Shown here in pieces: positions 15,848-26,309 of a DNA stretch of 63,175 bases. Positions within the stretch are counted from its first letter, which is position 1, and each line of letters begins with the position of its first letter. The translations under genes and the position numbers were made by a program. Below the pieces are notes generated by a model. It did not search any database. It was not told the origin of the DNA and worked only from the letters and a program-made list of their open reading frames with translations. The stretch is from an uncultured Bacillota bacterium (GTDB lineage Bacteria; Bacillota; Clostridia; Christensenellales; Borkfalkiaceae). Location of the stretch: assembly GCA_949297575.1 (NCBI GenBank), contig CASFTB010000006.1:75362-138536 (forward strand), in the 5' to 3' direction.

Positions 15848-16962
15848 TGCGAGTTTTCCAAAAGATCCTCCGCGCCGTCGACCTGCTCGTGACGTTCGGC
15901 ATCGCCGCCGTCGTCGTCCTTCTCGGTTACAGAAAATATTGGGAGAATTATGACTCTTTTCTCCTTATACTGTCTATGGTCTTGGGTGGGGCGGTCTCCT
16001 CTTTTCTCTGTTGCCTCTTTCACGAACTGGGGCACGTTGCCTTCGGCAAACTTGTCGGGTTCCGCTTTAACAGCATGCGCGTCGCCTTTTTTCGCCTCAG
16101 CCGCAGGGACGGCGGCCTCCGCCTCGAATTCGGCAGGCTCCCCGACACGGTCGCCGGGGCGACGGAGATGCTCCCTGCGGATACGGAGAACCTATATGCC
16201 CGTTTTCTCGCCGTCGTGGCGGGCGGCCCCGTCTTCTCCTTTTTGTTCCTTGCGGGCTGTACGGCAGCGCTTGCCCTGCACGACATGCTTCCCTTTGCGG
16301 CTTTTACCTTTTTGTGTACGGCGCTCCCGTATGCGTTTCACATCTTTTTCTACAATGTCCTTCCGTTCAGCGACGACGCCCTCGATACGGACGGCAGCAT
16401 GCTGCGCGGCCTGATAAAAAGGGAGCCTTCTTACCTTACCGCGGCCAATATCCTCGCGATCGAGGGATATCTGTATCAGGGGCAAACGCCCGGAGAAATA
16501 GACAGAGATCTCTATTTCGGAGCACCGCAGCTGCCGGAGGACGACGTAAATTTTATCTTGCTGATGACCTACCGCTTTGCCTTTTTCCTCGACAGGGGGG
16601 AACGGGAGGAGACGATGCGTGCGGGAGAGCGGCTTGAATCCCTCTTGGAATACGTGCCGGCGGCGTACAGGGGGGCGGTCTGCGCGGACATCCTGTTTTC
16701 AAAGTGTGCGGTGTCGGGAGATGCCGAAGGCGCGCGCGCCTTTTATCCTGCCGTCGCGCAGTACCTGAAGGGAGAAAATACGGTGACATCGCACCGCGTC
16801 GCGGCGGCATACGAGCTGTACGTGAACGGAGACAAACTTTCGGCATTGCGCGAACTCAGCGCCGCGCAGCAGCGCGCAGAGGAGTGCATCGTGCGCGGCG
16901 AAGAAAAATTCGAGAGGAAACTGCTCTCTTGCATCCATGACGACATCCTCGCCTGCGCCTGA
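15847..16962 (+). CDS. Site-2-protease-like M50 membrane metalloprotease
   Basis: A 371-aa polytopic membrane protein. The zinc motif HELGH (in CLFHELGHVAFGK) lies in the second hydrophobic segment, a further membrane pair follows, and a DTDG segment supplies the distant Asp ligand region. M50 proteases cut membrane-embedded substrates; SpoIVFB, a sporulation member, activates sigma-K. This protein is not obviously SpoIVFB, since it has a long (about 170-residue) helical cytoplasmic C-terminal region, TPR-like in feel. GTG 15844 is an alternative start. It overlaps the Ppx/GppA stop codon and is the last gene of the yabP cluster. Confidence 0.85.
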   Translation: MRVFQKILRAVDLLVTFGIAAVVVLLGYRKYWENYDSFLLILSMVLGGAVSSFLCCLFHELGHVAFGKLVGFRFNSMRVAFFRLSRRDGGLRLEFGRLPDTVAGATEMLPADTENLYARFLAVVAGGPVFSFLFLAGCTAALALHDMLPFAAFTFLCTALPYAFHIFFYNVLPFSDDALDTDGSMLRGLIKREPSYLTAANILAIEGYLYQGQTPGEIDRDLYFGAPQLPEDDVNFILLMTYRFAFFLDRGEREETMRAGERLESLLEYVPAAYRGAVCADILFSKCAVSGDAEGARAFYPAVAQYLKGENTVTSHRVAAAYELYVNGDKLSALRELSAAQQRAEECIVRGEEKFERKLLSCIHDDILACA

Positions 16963-16970
16963 GCGGGCAT

Positions 16971-17012
16971 GCAAAAGGGGAGAGACAGCGGTCGCTGTCC
17001 CTCCCCTTTTGC
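16971..17012. terminator. Strong bidirectional terminator
   Basis: A 20-bp stem with one mismatch (16971-16990 / 16993-17012) and a 2-nt loop, ending CCCCTTTTGC on both strands. It lies between the stop codons of the convergent M50 protease gene and the small zinc-protein gene, 3 bp from the latter, and should serve both. Confidence 0.85.
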
Positions 17013-17015
17013 CGT

Positions 17016-17165
17016 TCAGCAAAGTCTGTAAAGCCGCCCGTAACAGCGGGGGCATACACCGCCGCTGCCGCATTTTTTGCAGAGGACGGCGCCGCAGTCC
17101 TCGCAGATATAGGCGTTCGCGCCGTCACAAACTTCCCCGCACCCGTCGCAACCGTTCATTGCCAT
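17016..17165 (-). CDS. Very small Cys-rich zinc-binding protein
   Basis: A 49-aa reading frame on the minus strand with ten cysteines arranged as C-x2-C (CDGC), C-x2-C (CEDC), C-x2-C (CKKC) and C-x2-C (CPRC), plus a Cys in EVC and a C-terminal Cys. This is the pattern of a double treble-clef or zinc-ribbon protein. The stop lies 3 bp from the strong hairpin at 16971-17012. Upstream is AAAAAAGGAGG, but 13 nt before the ATG, a rather long spacing; the second ATG (17159) is a less likely alternative. A TATACT -10 lies just before it, with a poor -35. The dense Cys pairs make chance very unlikely. Function unknown. Confidence 0.75.
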   Translation of the reverse strand: MAMNGCDGCGEVCDGANAYICEDCGAVLCKKCGSGGVCPRCYGRLYRLC

Positions 17166-17354
17166 AATCCCGCTCGTGCCTCCTTTTTTAAGTATAGGCG
17201 AAGCAAAAACCTTTTATGCGGCCGGGGGAGCGATCTGTCGAACGAAAATTCGGCATAATTTTCAAAAGGGGTCTCTTTCGCGCCGCAGAGAGCCGATTAG
17301 AGGGGTTAAATGCGATCAGCAAAAATTAAATTGCGTAAACGAAGGCAAAAACGC

Positions 17355-17383
17355 TTTATTTTGAGGCCGAAAAGTGGTATAAT
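17355..17383 (+). promoter_or_regulatory. gyrBA promoter
   Basis: TTTATT (17355-17360) and a perfect TATAAT (17378-17383), 17 bp apart, with an extended -10 TGG just before. It lies 50 bp upstream of gyrB. The preceding 170 bp (from 17180) hold no gene. Confidence 0.78.
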
Positions 17384-17391
17384 TATTGTAG

Positions 17392-19341
<1,950 letters not shown>

Positions 19342-19353
19342 GGGGATATACCG

Positions 19354-21948
19354 ATGGCTAAAAAGGAAACGAGTCCCGAACTGACTGAGGAGTTCAAAAA
19401 GACCCTCGAAATGACCAATCTGATCGACGTCGAAGTGGATGACGAGCTGAAAAAGTCCTTCATAGCGTATGCTATGGCGGTCAACGTCAGCCGCGCCATC
19501 CCGGACGTGCGAGACGGCCTTAAACCCGTACATCGCCGCATCCTGTATTCCATGCACGAGATGGGGCTGTATAACGACAAGGCATACCGCAAATGTGCCC
19601 GTATCGTCGGCGATGTTTTGGGTAAATACCACCCGCACGGCGATTCCGCCGTCTATGACGCGCTCGTGCGCCTCGCGCAGGACTTCACCATCAACTTCCC
19701 GCTCGTGGACGGACACGGCAACTTCGGTTCCGTAGACGGAGACCCGCCCGCAGCGATGCGCTATACGGAGGCGAGGATGTCCAAGCTCGCGGCCGAAATG
19801 TTGCGAGACCTCGACAAAGAGACGGTGGACTATTATCCGACCTTCGACGACACGGGCATGCAGCCGACCGTACTTCCGGCCCGTTTCCCGAATTTGCTCG
19901 TGAACGGCAGCGACGGCATCGCCGTCGGCATGGCGACGAATATCCCTCCGCACAACCTTGCCGAAGTTATCGACGGCGTGATCGCGCAGATCGATAACCC
20001 CGAAATCACCGTCGACGAGTTGATGGAACATATTCCCGCGCCCGATTTTCCGACGGGCGCCATCCTCATGGGCAGGGCGGGCATCAAGCGCGCCTATCGC
20101 ACCGGCCGCGGCAATTACATCCTGCGTGCAAAATGTGAGATAGAGGACTATACTTCCGGGAATACGACGCGAACGCGCATCGTCGTCACGGAGATCCCGT
20201 ATCAGGTCAACAAGGAACGTCTGATCAAGACGATCGCCGACCTTGTGAAGGACAAACGCATCGAAGGTATTTCCGATATCAGGGAAGAGTCTGACCGTGA
20301 CGGCATGCGCATCGTCGTCGAGCTCCGCAAGGACGCGAACGCGCAAGTTGTCCTCAACCTGCTCTACAAGCATACGCAGCTCCAGACATCAAACGGCATC
20401 ATCATGCTCGCCCTCGTCGACGGCGAGCCGAAAGTGCTCAACCTCAAAGAGTGCATCCATTATTACATCGAGCACCAGAAAGAGGTCATCGTCCGCCGCA
20501 CGCGTTTCGATCTGAACAAGGCGGAGGAGCGCGCACATATCGTCGCGGGCCTCGTTCTCGCCCTCGCCAACATAGACGAGGTCATCGCCATCATCAAGGC
20601 CTCTGCAGACAAGACGGTCGCCTGCGATAAGCTCATGCAGGCCTTTGCCCTTTCAGACAAGCAGGCAAACGCCATCCTCGAAATGCGCCTGCAGCGCCTC
20701 ACATCCCTCGAGGTCGAAAAGCTACAGGAAGAGCTGGCCGAGCTGGAACGCACGATCGCTGACCTCAAGGACATCCTCGCCAACGAGTGGCGCGTCCTTG
20801 CGATCATCAAGGCGGACCTGGCTTCTATTCGTGACAGGTTCCCGAGCGAGCGCAAAACCGAACTCTCCTACGATTACGGCGAGATCGACGTCGAAGACCT
20901 CATAGAAGAGGAAGACGTCGTCATTTCCATGACCCATTCGGGCTACATCAAGCGGCAGCCCGTCGGCGAATACAGGGCGCAGCGCCGCGGCGGCATGGGC
21001 GTGACTGCGCACAAGCCGAAGGAGGAGGATTTCGTCGAGAAGCTGTTTATCAGCTCTACGCATGACACGATCCTGTTCTTCTCCAGCTTCGGCAAAGTAT
21101 ATTCCATCAAAGGGTACGAGATCCCCGAGGCGCAGCGCCAGGCGCGCGGCAGGGCGATCGTCAATCTCTTGCAGATCGCGCAGGATGAAAAGATCACCGC
21201 CGTCATCCCGCTGGCAAAGGACGCGTCGGGATATATCGCGATGGCGACGAAGGGCGGGCTCATCAAAAAGACTGCGCTCGAAGAATTTGCCAATATCCGC
21301 AAGGTCGGCAAGATCGCCATCAAGATCGGCGAGGGGGACGAGCTCATCTCCGTACAGTTTACGACGGGAGAGGATGAGATGATCATTGCCTCCGCCGAAG
21401 GCAAGTGCATCCGCTTCAGAGAGAAGGATGTCCGCCCGATGGGCAGAGATACGCAGGGCGTCAAGGCGATGGATCTTTCCGAAAGCGACCATCTCGTAGA
21501 CATGCTCGTCATCAAGCCCGGCTGCCAGGTGCTCACCATCACCTCCAACGGATATGGCAAGCGTTCGGATGTGGAGGAGTATCGCTTGCAGGGCCGCGCC
21601 GGAAAGGGCATCAAGGCGGGCGTCTTTAACGAGAAGACGGGACACCTCGTCAACCTCAAGATCGTCGACGAGGACGAAGACCTCATGATCATCTCCAACA
21701 ACGGCACGATCATCAGGATGCATGTCTCCGATATCTCCATGATCGGAAGGAACACGCAGGGCGTACGCGTCATGCGCCTCAAAGATTCCGAGGTCGCCAC
21801 GGTCGCCGTCGCGCCCCGGGAGGAAGAGGAGGATCCTTCCGCAGCGGCAGACGATGCAGTGCAGGCTCCGGAAGAAATACCGGATGCGGGAGAAGCGCCC
21901 GCAGAGGATGAGGGCGCTGCAGACGCTCCCGAGGCCGGCGAAGAATAA
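19354..21948 (+). CDS. gyrA: DNA gyrase subunit A
   Basis: The cleavage/rejoining subunit of gyrase, 864 aa. The catalytic Tyr is in [10 protein letters not shown]. The quinolone-resistance region reads [12 protein letters not shown], with the wild-type Ser and Asp at the positions equivalent to E. coli 83 and 87. The GyrA box is QRRGGMG (consensus QRRGGKG), followed by the beta-pinwheel repeats. An extra acidic, Ala/Pro-rich tail of about 45 residues ends the protein. Start ATG follows AGGGGAT. Co-transcribed with gyrB and followed by a strong terminator. Confidence 0.98.
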   Translation: MAKKETSPELTEEFKKTLEMTNLIDVEVDDELKKSFIAYAMAVNVSRAIPDVRDGLKPVHRRILYSMHEMGLYNDKAYRKCARIVGDVLGKYHPHGDSAVYDALVRLAQDFTINFPLVDGHGNFGSVDGDPPAAMRYTEARMSKLAAEMLRDLDKETVDYYPTFDDTGMQPTVLPARFPNLLVNGSDGIAVGMATNIPPHNLAEVIDGVIAQIDNPEITVDELMEHIPAPDFPTGAILMGRAGIKRAYRTGRGNYILRAKCEIEDYTSGNTTRTRIVVTEIPYQVNKERLIKTIADLVKDKRIEGISDIREESDRDGMRIVVELRKDANAQVVLNLLYKHTQLQTSNGIIMLALVDGEPKVLNLKECIHYYIEHQKEVIVRRTRFDLNKAEERAHIVAGLVLALANIDEVIAIIKASADKTVACDKLMQAFALSDKQANAILEMRLQRLTSLEVEKLQEELAELERTIADLKDILANEWRVLAIIKADLASIRDRFPSERKTELSYDYGEIDVEDLIEEEDVVISMTHSGYIKRQPVGEYRAQRRGGMGVTAHKPKEEDFVEKLFISSTHDTILFFSSFGKVYSIKGYEIPEAQRQARGRAIVNLLQIAQDEKITAVIPLAKDASGYIAMATKGGLIKKTALEEFANIRKVGKIAIKIGEGDELISVQFTTGEDEMIIASAEGKCIRFREKDVRPMGRDTQGVKAMDLSESDHLVDMLVIKPGCQVLTITSNGYGKRSDVEEYRLQGRAGKGIKAGVFNEKTGHLVNLKIVDEDEDLMIISNNGTIIRMHVSDISMIGRNTQGVRVMRLKDSEVATVAVAPREEEEDPSAAADDAVQAPEEIPDAGEAPAEDEGAADAPEAGEE

Positions 21949-21959
21949 TATACCGTTTA

Positions 21960-21994
21960 CAAAGGGGCGCAGCCACGCGGCTGCGCCCCTTTTA
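21960..21994. terminator. Bidirectional terminator after gyrA
   Basis: A near-perfect stem AAAGGGGCGCAGCC / GGCTGCGCCCCTTT (21961-21974 / 21979-21992) with A- and T-rich flanks on both sides. It can serve gyrA and the convergent P-type ATPase gene. Confidence 0.88.
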
Positions 21995-22059
21995 TAGCGA
22001 TGAAAGCAGCAGCCGCCTGTGGGGCGGATGCTTTCCCTTGCTTTAATGGCAATTCCGGT

Positions 22060-24654
22060 TTATATACGCGGCGGGGTGATGGCGATCTGCTCCTTCTTTT
22101 TCATGGAGCGCAGTTTATCCGTCAGCTTCATCAGGATCCCGGACAGGGGGATGCACAGCAGGATAACGACGATCGCATACAGCACGGAGACGAAGTCGAG
22201 CGGGACGTATCCCGTGCCGTCGCGGAAGAACATCTGCGGCAGCAAAGCGATAGCAAGGATGCACAGCGCCGCCATCGACAAAAAGAGCGACGTTCTGAAC
22301 AGGTTGAGAGGTTGGCAAATGCGGTACAGCATCACCAGCCCGGAGAAGGTGATGATCGCCACGGAAATTTCGTTGATATGCTCCTCGAAATACCCGGGGA
22401 GGAAATAGTTCGTGACCTGCACGCTTTCGACCGCCAGCACGAGCACGACGGCAAATGGCAGTGCCCGCGACAAAACGGACGGCAAAAACTTTCCTTGTAC
22501 GCGCTCTGCGTTCGGTTGCAGGGAAAGGAAGAAGGTAGGTACGCCGATCACGAAGATCTCCAGCAGGAGCAGGTTGTTCGGATAGAACGGGTAGGGAGCC
22601 ATCGTGATGATGGAGATTATGGCTAACAGCGTCGTAAACAGCGTCTTCATCAGGTACATCGAAGAGGAACTCGTTATGTTGTTGATGACGCGCCGCCCCT
22701 CATGGACGACCTTCGGCATGGAAGAAAAGTTGTTGTCCAGCAGAACGATATGGCTGACGTTTTTGGCCGCTTCGCTTCCCGAGGCGACGCTGACGGCGCA
22801 GTCCGCCTCTTTGAGTGCGAGAATATCGTTTACGCCGTCACCCGTCATGGCAACGGTATTGCCATCAGCTTTGATCGCCTTGACGAGGATGCATTTTTGT
22901 TCGGGGGAGACTCTGCCGAATACCGTATATTTCCCCGCGACCGAGGCGACTTCCTGGTCGCTGAGCCCCTCGAGCGAAATATATTTATCTGCATCGGCGA
23001 CGCCCACGCGGCGCGCCACTTCCGAAACGGTCACCGGGTTGTCGCCCGAGATGATCTTGACGGCGACGTCGTTTTCCTTGAACCAACGGATGGTCTGTGC
23101 GGCGTCGTCACGGATGTTGTCGGCAATGGAGATGACGGCGATGGGCTTGAAGCCGCCGGGCAGTTTGTCTGCGACGATGCGGCCGGGAGACAGCGCGACG
23201 ACCAGCACGCGCATGCCCATGGTCGCATATTGGTTGACCAGCTTGTTGACCCGCGCGGGCACAGTGCCGAGAACGAATTCCGGTGCGCCGAAGGCGATCG
23301 TTCCGACCTCGTCGAAAGTTGCCGCCGAAAGTTTTCTCTTTGAGGAAAAGGGCAGCGTCGCCGTTGCGGTCAGGGCAGGGCTGTGTCCGAAGTAATTGTA
23401 CAGCGCGATGGCAGTCTGGTTGTTGTCCTGCAGGGCGCACAGACAGGACCCCATCAGCTCATTCAGCGTATGTTCTGTCGGGTTGGAGAGGGTCACGCAG
23501 TCATTTACCGTCATGCGTCCGTCCGTGATGGTTCCCGTCTTGTCGAGGCAAAGCACGTTGACGCGCGCGAGCATTTCGAGCGAATACAGGTCCTGCACGA
23601 GGGTATTGTGCGTCATCAGCCGCAGGATCCCGACGGTGAGCGCGAGGCTTGTCAGCAACAGCATGCCCGAGGGGATCATGCCGATGACGACGGTCGCAGT
23701 GCGCTGGATCACGCCGCTCAGCTCCGTTTTTCCGAAGATGCCTCCCGCCAGCTCCATCGCGTCGGCGCGGTTGACGAAGAACATGCAGATCGCGATGGGG
23801 ATGATGGCGATGCCGACGATGGAGATGATGAGCTTTGTCGAACGCATGAGCTCTGAGTTCGGCTTCTTATATTTTTTTGCCTTGGCGGACAGCGTATTGA
23901 GATAAGTATCCTTTCCCACTTTGTCCGCCCGCGCCCTGCACGATCCGCTGGAAATAAAGCTGCCCGCATACAGCGTGTCACCGATCTCCTTTTTGACTGG
24001 GACGGATTCGCCGGTGAGCAGAGACTCGTTCACCTCGACGCTGCCGTCTGCCAGAATGCAGTCCGCGGGGATCTGATCTCCCAGCGTGAGGCAGACGACG
24101 TCGTCCAAAACGATCTCCTTTGCGGGGATCTCTCTCTTCTCTCCGCCGCGCATGACGCGCGCGGTAGGGGCGGTCAGGAGAGAAAGCTTGTCGATCTTCC
24201 TCTTTGCGCGCAGCTCCGTTACGATGCCGAAGCCGATATTCAGCGCAAAAATGACGACGAAGAGAAATTGCGTAAAAGGTGCGTCCGAATAGATGAGGGC
24301 GGCTGCGACGAGCACGCACAGGAGGTTGAACACCGTGCACAGGTTGCCGATAAAGATGCTCGCGTAAGATTTGGAGTATTTTTTCTTTGTCGCATTCGTG
24401 AGTTCCTGTGAAATGCGCTCGTCGACCTGCCCCTGCGTCAGACCCGCGGAGACATCGGGCGCGTATCGGCGCAGCGCAGGGGGAGCATTCTTTTTTCCTG
24501 CGGTCTGCGGCTGCGGGTCTGCCGGGAGCTCGTTCAGCTTCTGTATCACGTAGTCTTCTACCCGCTGCGGTTTTTGCGGCTTATTCTCTTCCTGTCTGTC
24601 TTTTTTGAACATACCTTTCAGCTTGCCCCAAAAAGATCCTCTTTTGTCCTTCAT
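22060..24654 (-). CDS. P-type cation-transporting ATPase, CtpE-like
   Basis: An 864-aa ion pump. Visible are the A-domain TGES (in NESLLTGESVPVKK), the phosphorylated Asp in DKTGT (about residue 371), the KxxS-like nucleotide domain, MTGDGVND and about ten membrane segments. Segment 4 reads GMIPSGMLLLTSLAL; a Pro followed by Gly-x-Leu-Leu-Leu-Thr-Ser is the arrangement I recall from the CtpE/Exp7 group, which handles Ca2+ or another divalent cation, and it lacks the CPC of heavy-metal pumps. A basic, Pro/Gln-rich cytoplasmic extension of about 100 residues precedes segment 1. GGGAGG lies close before the ATG. The substrate is inference only. A monocistronic unit with its own promoter. Confidence 0.9.
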   Translation of the reverse strand: MKDKRGSFWGKLKGMFKKDRQEENKPQKPQRVEDYVIQKLNELPADPQPQTAGKKNAPPALRRYAPDVSAGLTQGQVDERISQELTNATKKKYSKSYASIFIGNLCTVFNLLCVLVAAALIYSDAPFTQFLFVVIFALNIGFGIVTELRAKRKIDKLSLLTAPTARVMRGGEKREIPAKEIVLDDVVCLTLGDQIPADCILADGSVEVNESLLTGESVPVKKEIGDTLYAGSFISSGSCRARADKVGKDTYLNTLSAKAKKYKKPNSELMRSTKLIISIVGIAIIPIAICMFFVNRADAMELAGGIFGKTELSGVIQRTATVVIGMIPSGMLLLTSLALTVGILRLMTHNTLVQDLYSLEMLARVNVLCLDKTGTITDGRMTVNDCVTLSNPTEHTLNELMGSCLCALQDNNQTAIALYNYFGHSPALTATATLPFSSKRKLSAATFDEVGTIAFGAPEFVLGTVPARVNKLVNQYATMGMRVLVVALSPGRIVADKLPGGFKPIAVISIADNIRDDAAQTIRWFKENDVAVKIISGDNPVTVSEVARRVGVADADKYISLEGLSDQEVASVAGKYTVFGRVSPEQKCILVKAIKADGNTVAMTGDGVNDILALKEADCAVSVASGSEAAKNVSHIVLLDNNFSSMPKVVHEGRRVINNITSSSSMYLMKTLFTTLLAIISIITMAPYPFYPNNLLLLEIFVIGVPTFFLSLQPNAERVQGKFLPSVLSRALPFAVVLVLAVESVQVTNYFLPGYFEEHINEISVAIITFSGLVMLYRICQPLNLFRTSLFLSMAALCILAIALLPQMFFRDGTGYVPLDFVSVLYAIVVILLCIPLSGILMKLTDKLRSMKKKEQIAITPPRI

Positions 24655-24698
24655 AGTCCTCCCGTGCGCCCTTGCGCGAAAGCATTCATATACTCTAT

Positions 24699-24727
24699 AT
24701 TATACCATAAAGCGGCTGTCATTTCAA
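24699..24727 (-). promoter_or_regulatory. Promoter of the P-type ATPase gene
   Basis: On the minus strand, TTGAAA (24727-24722) and TATAAT (24704-24699) are 17 bp apart, with an extended TGG before the -10. Confidence 0.85.
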
Positions 24728-24785
24728 TTGTTTTCCCTCCCTGTACGACCTCTTTCCCTCCGGCATTTTTTCGCTTATGTAAAAA

Positions 24786-24834
24786 ACCCGGCATAAAAAA
24801 TATATAATTTTTTACCGAAAAATATGAGCCGGGT
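24786..24834 (-). terminator. Hairpin with minus-strand T-run between divergent promoters
   Basis: ACCCGGC (24786-24792) pairs with GCCGGGT (24828-24834), with an AT-rich loop that can form an inner hairpin. Read on the minus strand it is followed by TTTTTT. It lies between the serS promoter and the ATPase promoter, so it would stop antisense transcription leaving serS before it reaches the ATPase gene. Confidence 0.6.
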
Positions 24835-24846
24835 ACCCGCTTTTTA

Positions 24847-24875
24847 TTGCAAAAACGGCGCGGATGGGGTAAAAT
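24847..24875 (+). promoter_or_regulatory. serS promoter
   Basis: TTGCAA (24847-24852) and TAAAAT (24870-24875), 17 bp apart. The leader would be only about 25 nt, excluding a T-box. Confidence 0.82.
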
Positions 24876-24906
24876 AATTTGGAAAAGAAAACGGAGGCGA
24901 ATAAGA

Positions 24907-26205
24907 ATGATCGACATCAACTTTTTGCGCAGCGATCCGGAAGCCGTGCGCGAGAATATCAGGAAAAAGTTTCAGGAGAAGAAGCTGCCGCTCGTTGACG
25001 AAGTGCTCGAGCTCGACGCGAAGCGCCGTGAATTGCAGAAGGAGGGCGACTCGTGCCGTGCAAAGCGCAATGCGCTGAGCGCTCAGATCGGCCGTCTCAT
25101 GAAGGAGAAGAAAAAGGAAGAGGCCGAGGCGGTCAAGGCAGAGGTCGTCGCCAACAATGAGCGCATCGCGCAGATCGAAAAGGAATCCGAAGAGATTGCC
25201 GCAAAGCTGAAGCAGGACATGATGGCGATCCCCAACATCATCGCCGACGATGTGCCCATCGGCAAGGACGATTCCGAAAACGTGGAGCGGGAGCGCTTCC
25301 TCGAGCCCGCTGAAAAGCCCTTTGAGGTACCGTATCATCTCGACATTCTCGAAAATCTCTGCGGGATCGATCTGGATTCCGCCCGCCGCACGAGCGGGCA
25401 GGGGTTTTATTATCTGCTCGGCGACGTAGCGCGGCTGCATTCCGCTGTCCTCACTTATGCAAGAGATTTCATGATCGATAAGGGGTTCACCTACGTAATC
25501 CCTCCCTTTATGATCCGCAGCGACGTCGTTTCCGGCGTCATGTCTTTTGAAGAGATGGACGGCATGATGTACAAGATCGAAGGGGAAGACCTCTATCTGA
25601 TCGGTACCAGCGAACACTCGATGATCGGCAGATTCATGAATACGGTGCTCGATGCAGACAGTCTGCCGCTCACGCTCACCAGCTATTCTCCCTGTTTCCG
25701 CAAGGAAAAGGGCGCCCATGGCATAGAAGAGCGCGGCATCTACCGCATCCACCAGTTTGAAAAGCAGGAGATGATCGTCATCTGTAAGCCGGAAGAGAGC
25801 TCAGACTGGTTCAAAAAATTGTATTCCTATACGGTCGAGCTGTTCGTATCCATGCAGATCCCCGTCCGCACCCTCGAATGCTGCTCGGGCGACCTCGCCG
25901 ATCTGAAATATAAGAGCGTAGACGTCGAGGCGTGGAGCCCCCGTCAGAAGAAGTATTTCGAGGTCGGCAGCTGCTCCAATCTGACCGACGCGCAGGCGCG
26001 CAGGCTGGGCATCCGTTACAAGACGGAGAAGGGGAATGCTTTCGCGCATACCTTGAACAATACCGTCGTCGCGCCGCCACGCATGCTCATCGCGCTCTTG
26101 GAGAACCATCTCAATGCGGACGGCAGCGTCAACATTCCCGAAGTGCTGCGCAAGTATATGGGCGGGAAAGAAAAACTCCTTCCCGCAACAAAAAAGAGCA
26201 AATAA
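24907..26205 (+). CDS. serS: Seryl-tRNA synthetase, atypical sequence type
   Basis: Class II synthetase for tRNA-Ser, 432 aa. The N-terminal coiled-coil arm (about 30-105, Lys/Glu/Ala-rich) precedes the catalytic domain with motif 2 (FRKEKGAHGIEERGIYRIHQFEK) and motif 3 (VAPPRMLIALLENH). The motif 2 loop and the segments VICKPEESSDW, CCSGDLADLKYKSVDVEAW and EVGSCSNLTDAQARRLGIRY differ from the usual bacterial form (typically GSAGRDTRG and SSCSNFEDFQARRM) and look to me closer to archaeal-type SerRS. GGAGG lies 10 nt before ATG 24907; the open frame further upstream starts at the promoter -35. It is a lone gene with its own terminator. Confidence 0.95.
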   Translation: MIDINFLRSDPEAVRENIRKKFQEKKLPLVDEVLELDAKRRELQKEGDSCRAKRNALSAQIGRLMKEKKKEEAEAVKAEVVANNERIAQIEKESEEIAAKLKQDMMAIPNIIADDVPIGKDDSENVERERFLEPAEKPFEVPYHLDILENLCGIDLDSARRTSGQGFYYLLGDVARLHSAVLTYARDFMIDKGFTYVIPPFMIRSDVVSGVMSFEEMDGMMYKIEGEDLYLIGTSEHSMIGRFMNTVLDADSLPLTLTSYSPCFRKEKGAHGIEERGIYRIHQFEKQEMIVICKPEESSDWFKKLYSYTVELFVSMQIPVRTLECCSGDLADLKYKSVDVEAWSPRQKKYFEVGSCSNLTDAQARRLGIRYKTEKGNAFAHTLNNTVVAPPRMLIALLENHLNADGSVNIPEVLRKYMGGKEKLLPATKKSK

Positions 26206-26222
26206 GATCGGCGAACCGCCGC

Positions 26223-26260
26223 AAGGCGCGAAGCTCACATGTGGGCTTCGCGCCTTTTCC
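26223..26260 (+). terminator. serS terminator
   Basis: Stem AAGGCGCGAAGC (26223-26234) / GCTTCGCGCCTT (26245-26256), followed by TTCC. Confidence 0.85.
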
Positions 26261-26264
26261 ATAC

Positions 26265-26299
26265 AAAAAACCCGCCGCAGTTCACTGCAGCGGGTTTTT
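26265..26299. terminator. Terminator of the DUF1508 gene (bidirectional)
   Basis: AAAAACCCGC-c-GCAG pairs with CTGC-a-GCGGGTTTTT (loop TTCA). A- and T-runs on both sides let it work in both directions, for serS and for the convergent DUF1508 gene. Confidence 0.88.
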
Positions 26300-26309
26300 G
26301 AAGTCTGTT

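Noticed and set aside
17361..17383. TTGAGG as the gyrB -35
   Set aside because: It is only 11 bp from TATAAT; TTTATT at 17355-17360 gives the correct 17-bp spacing.
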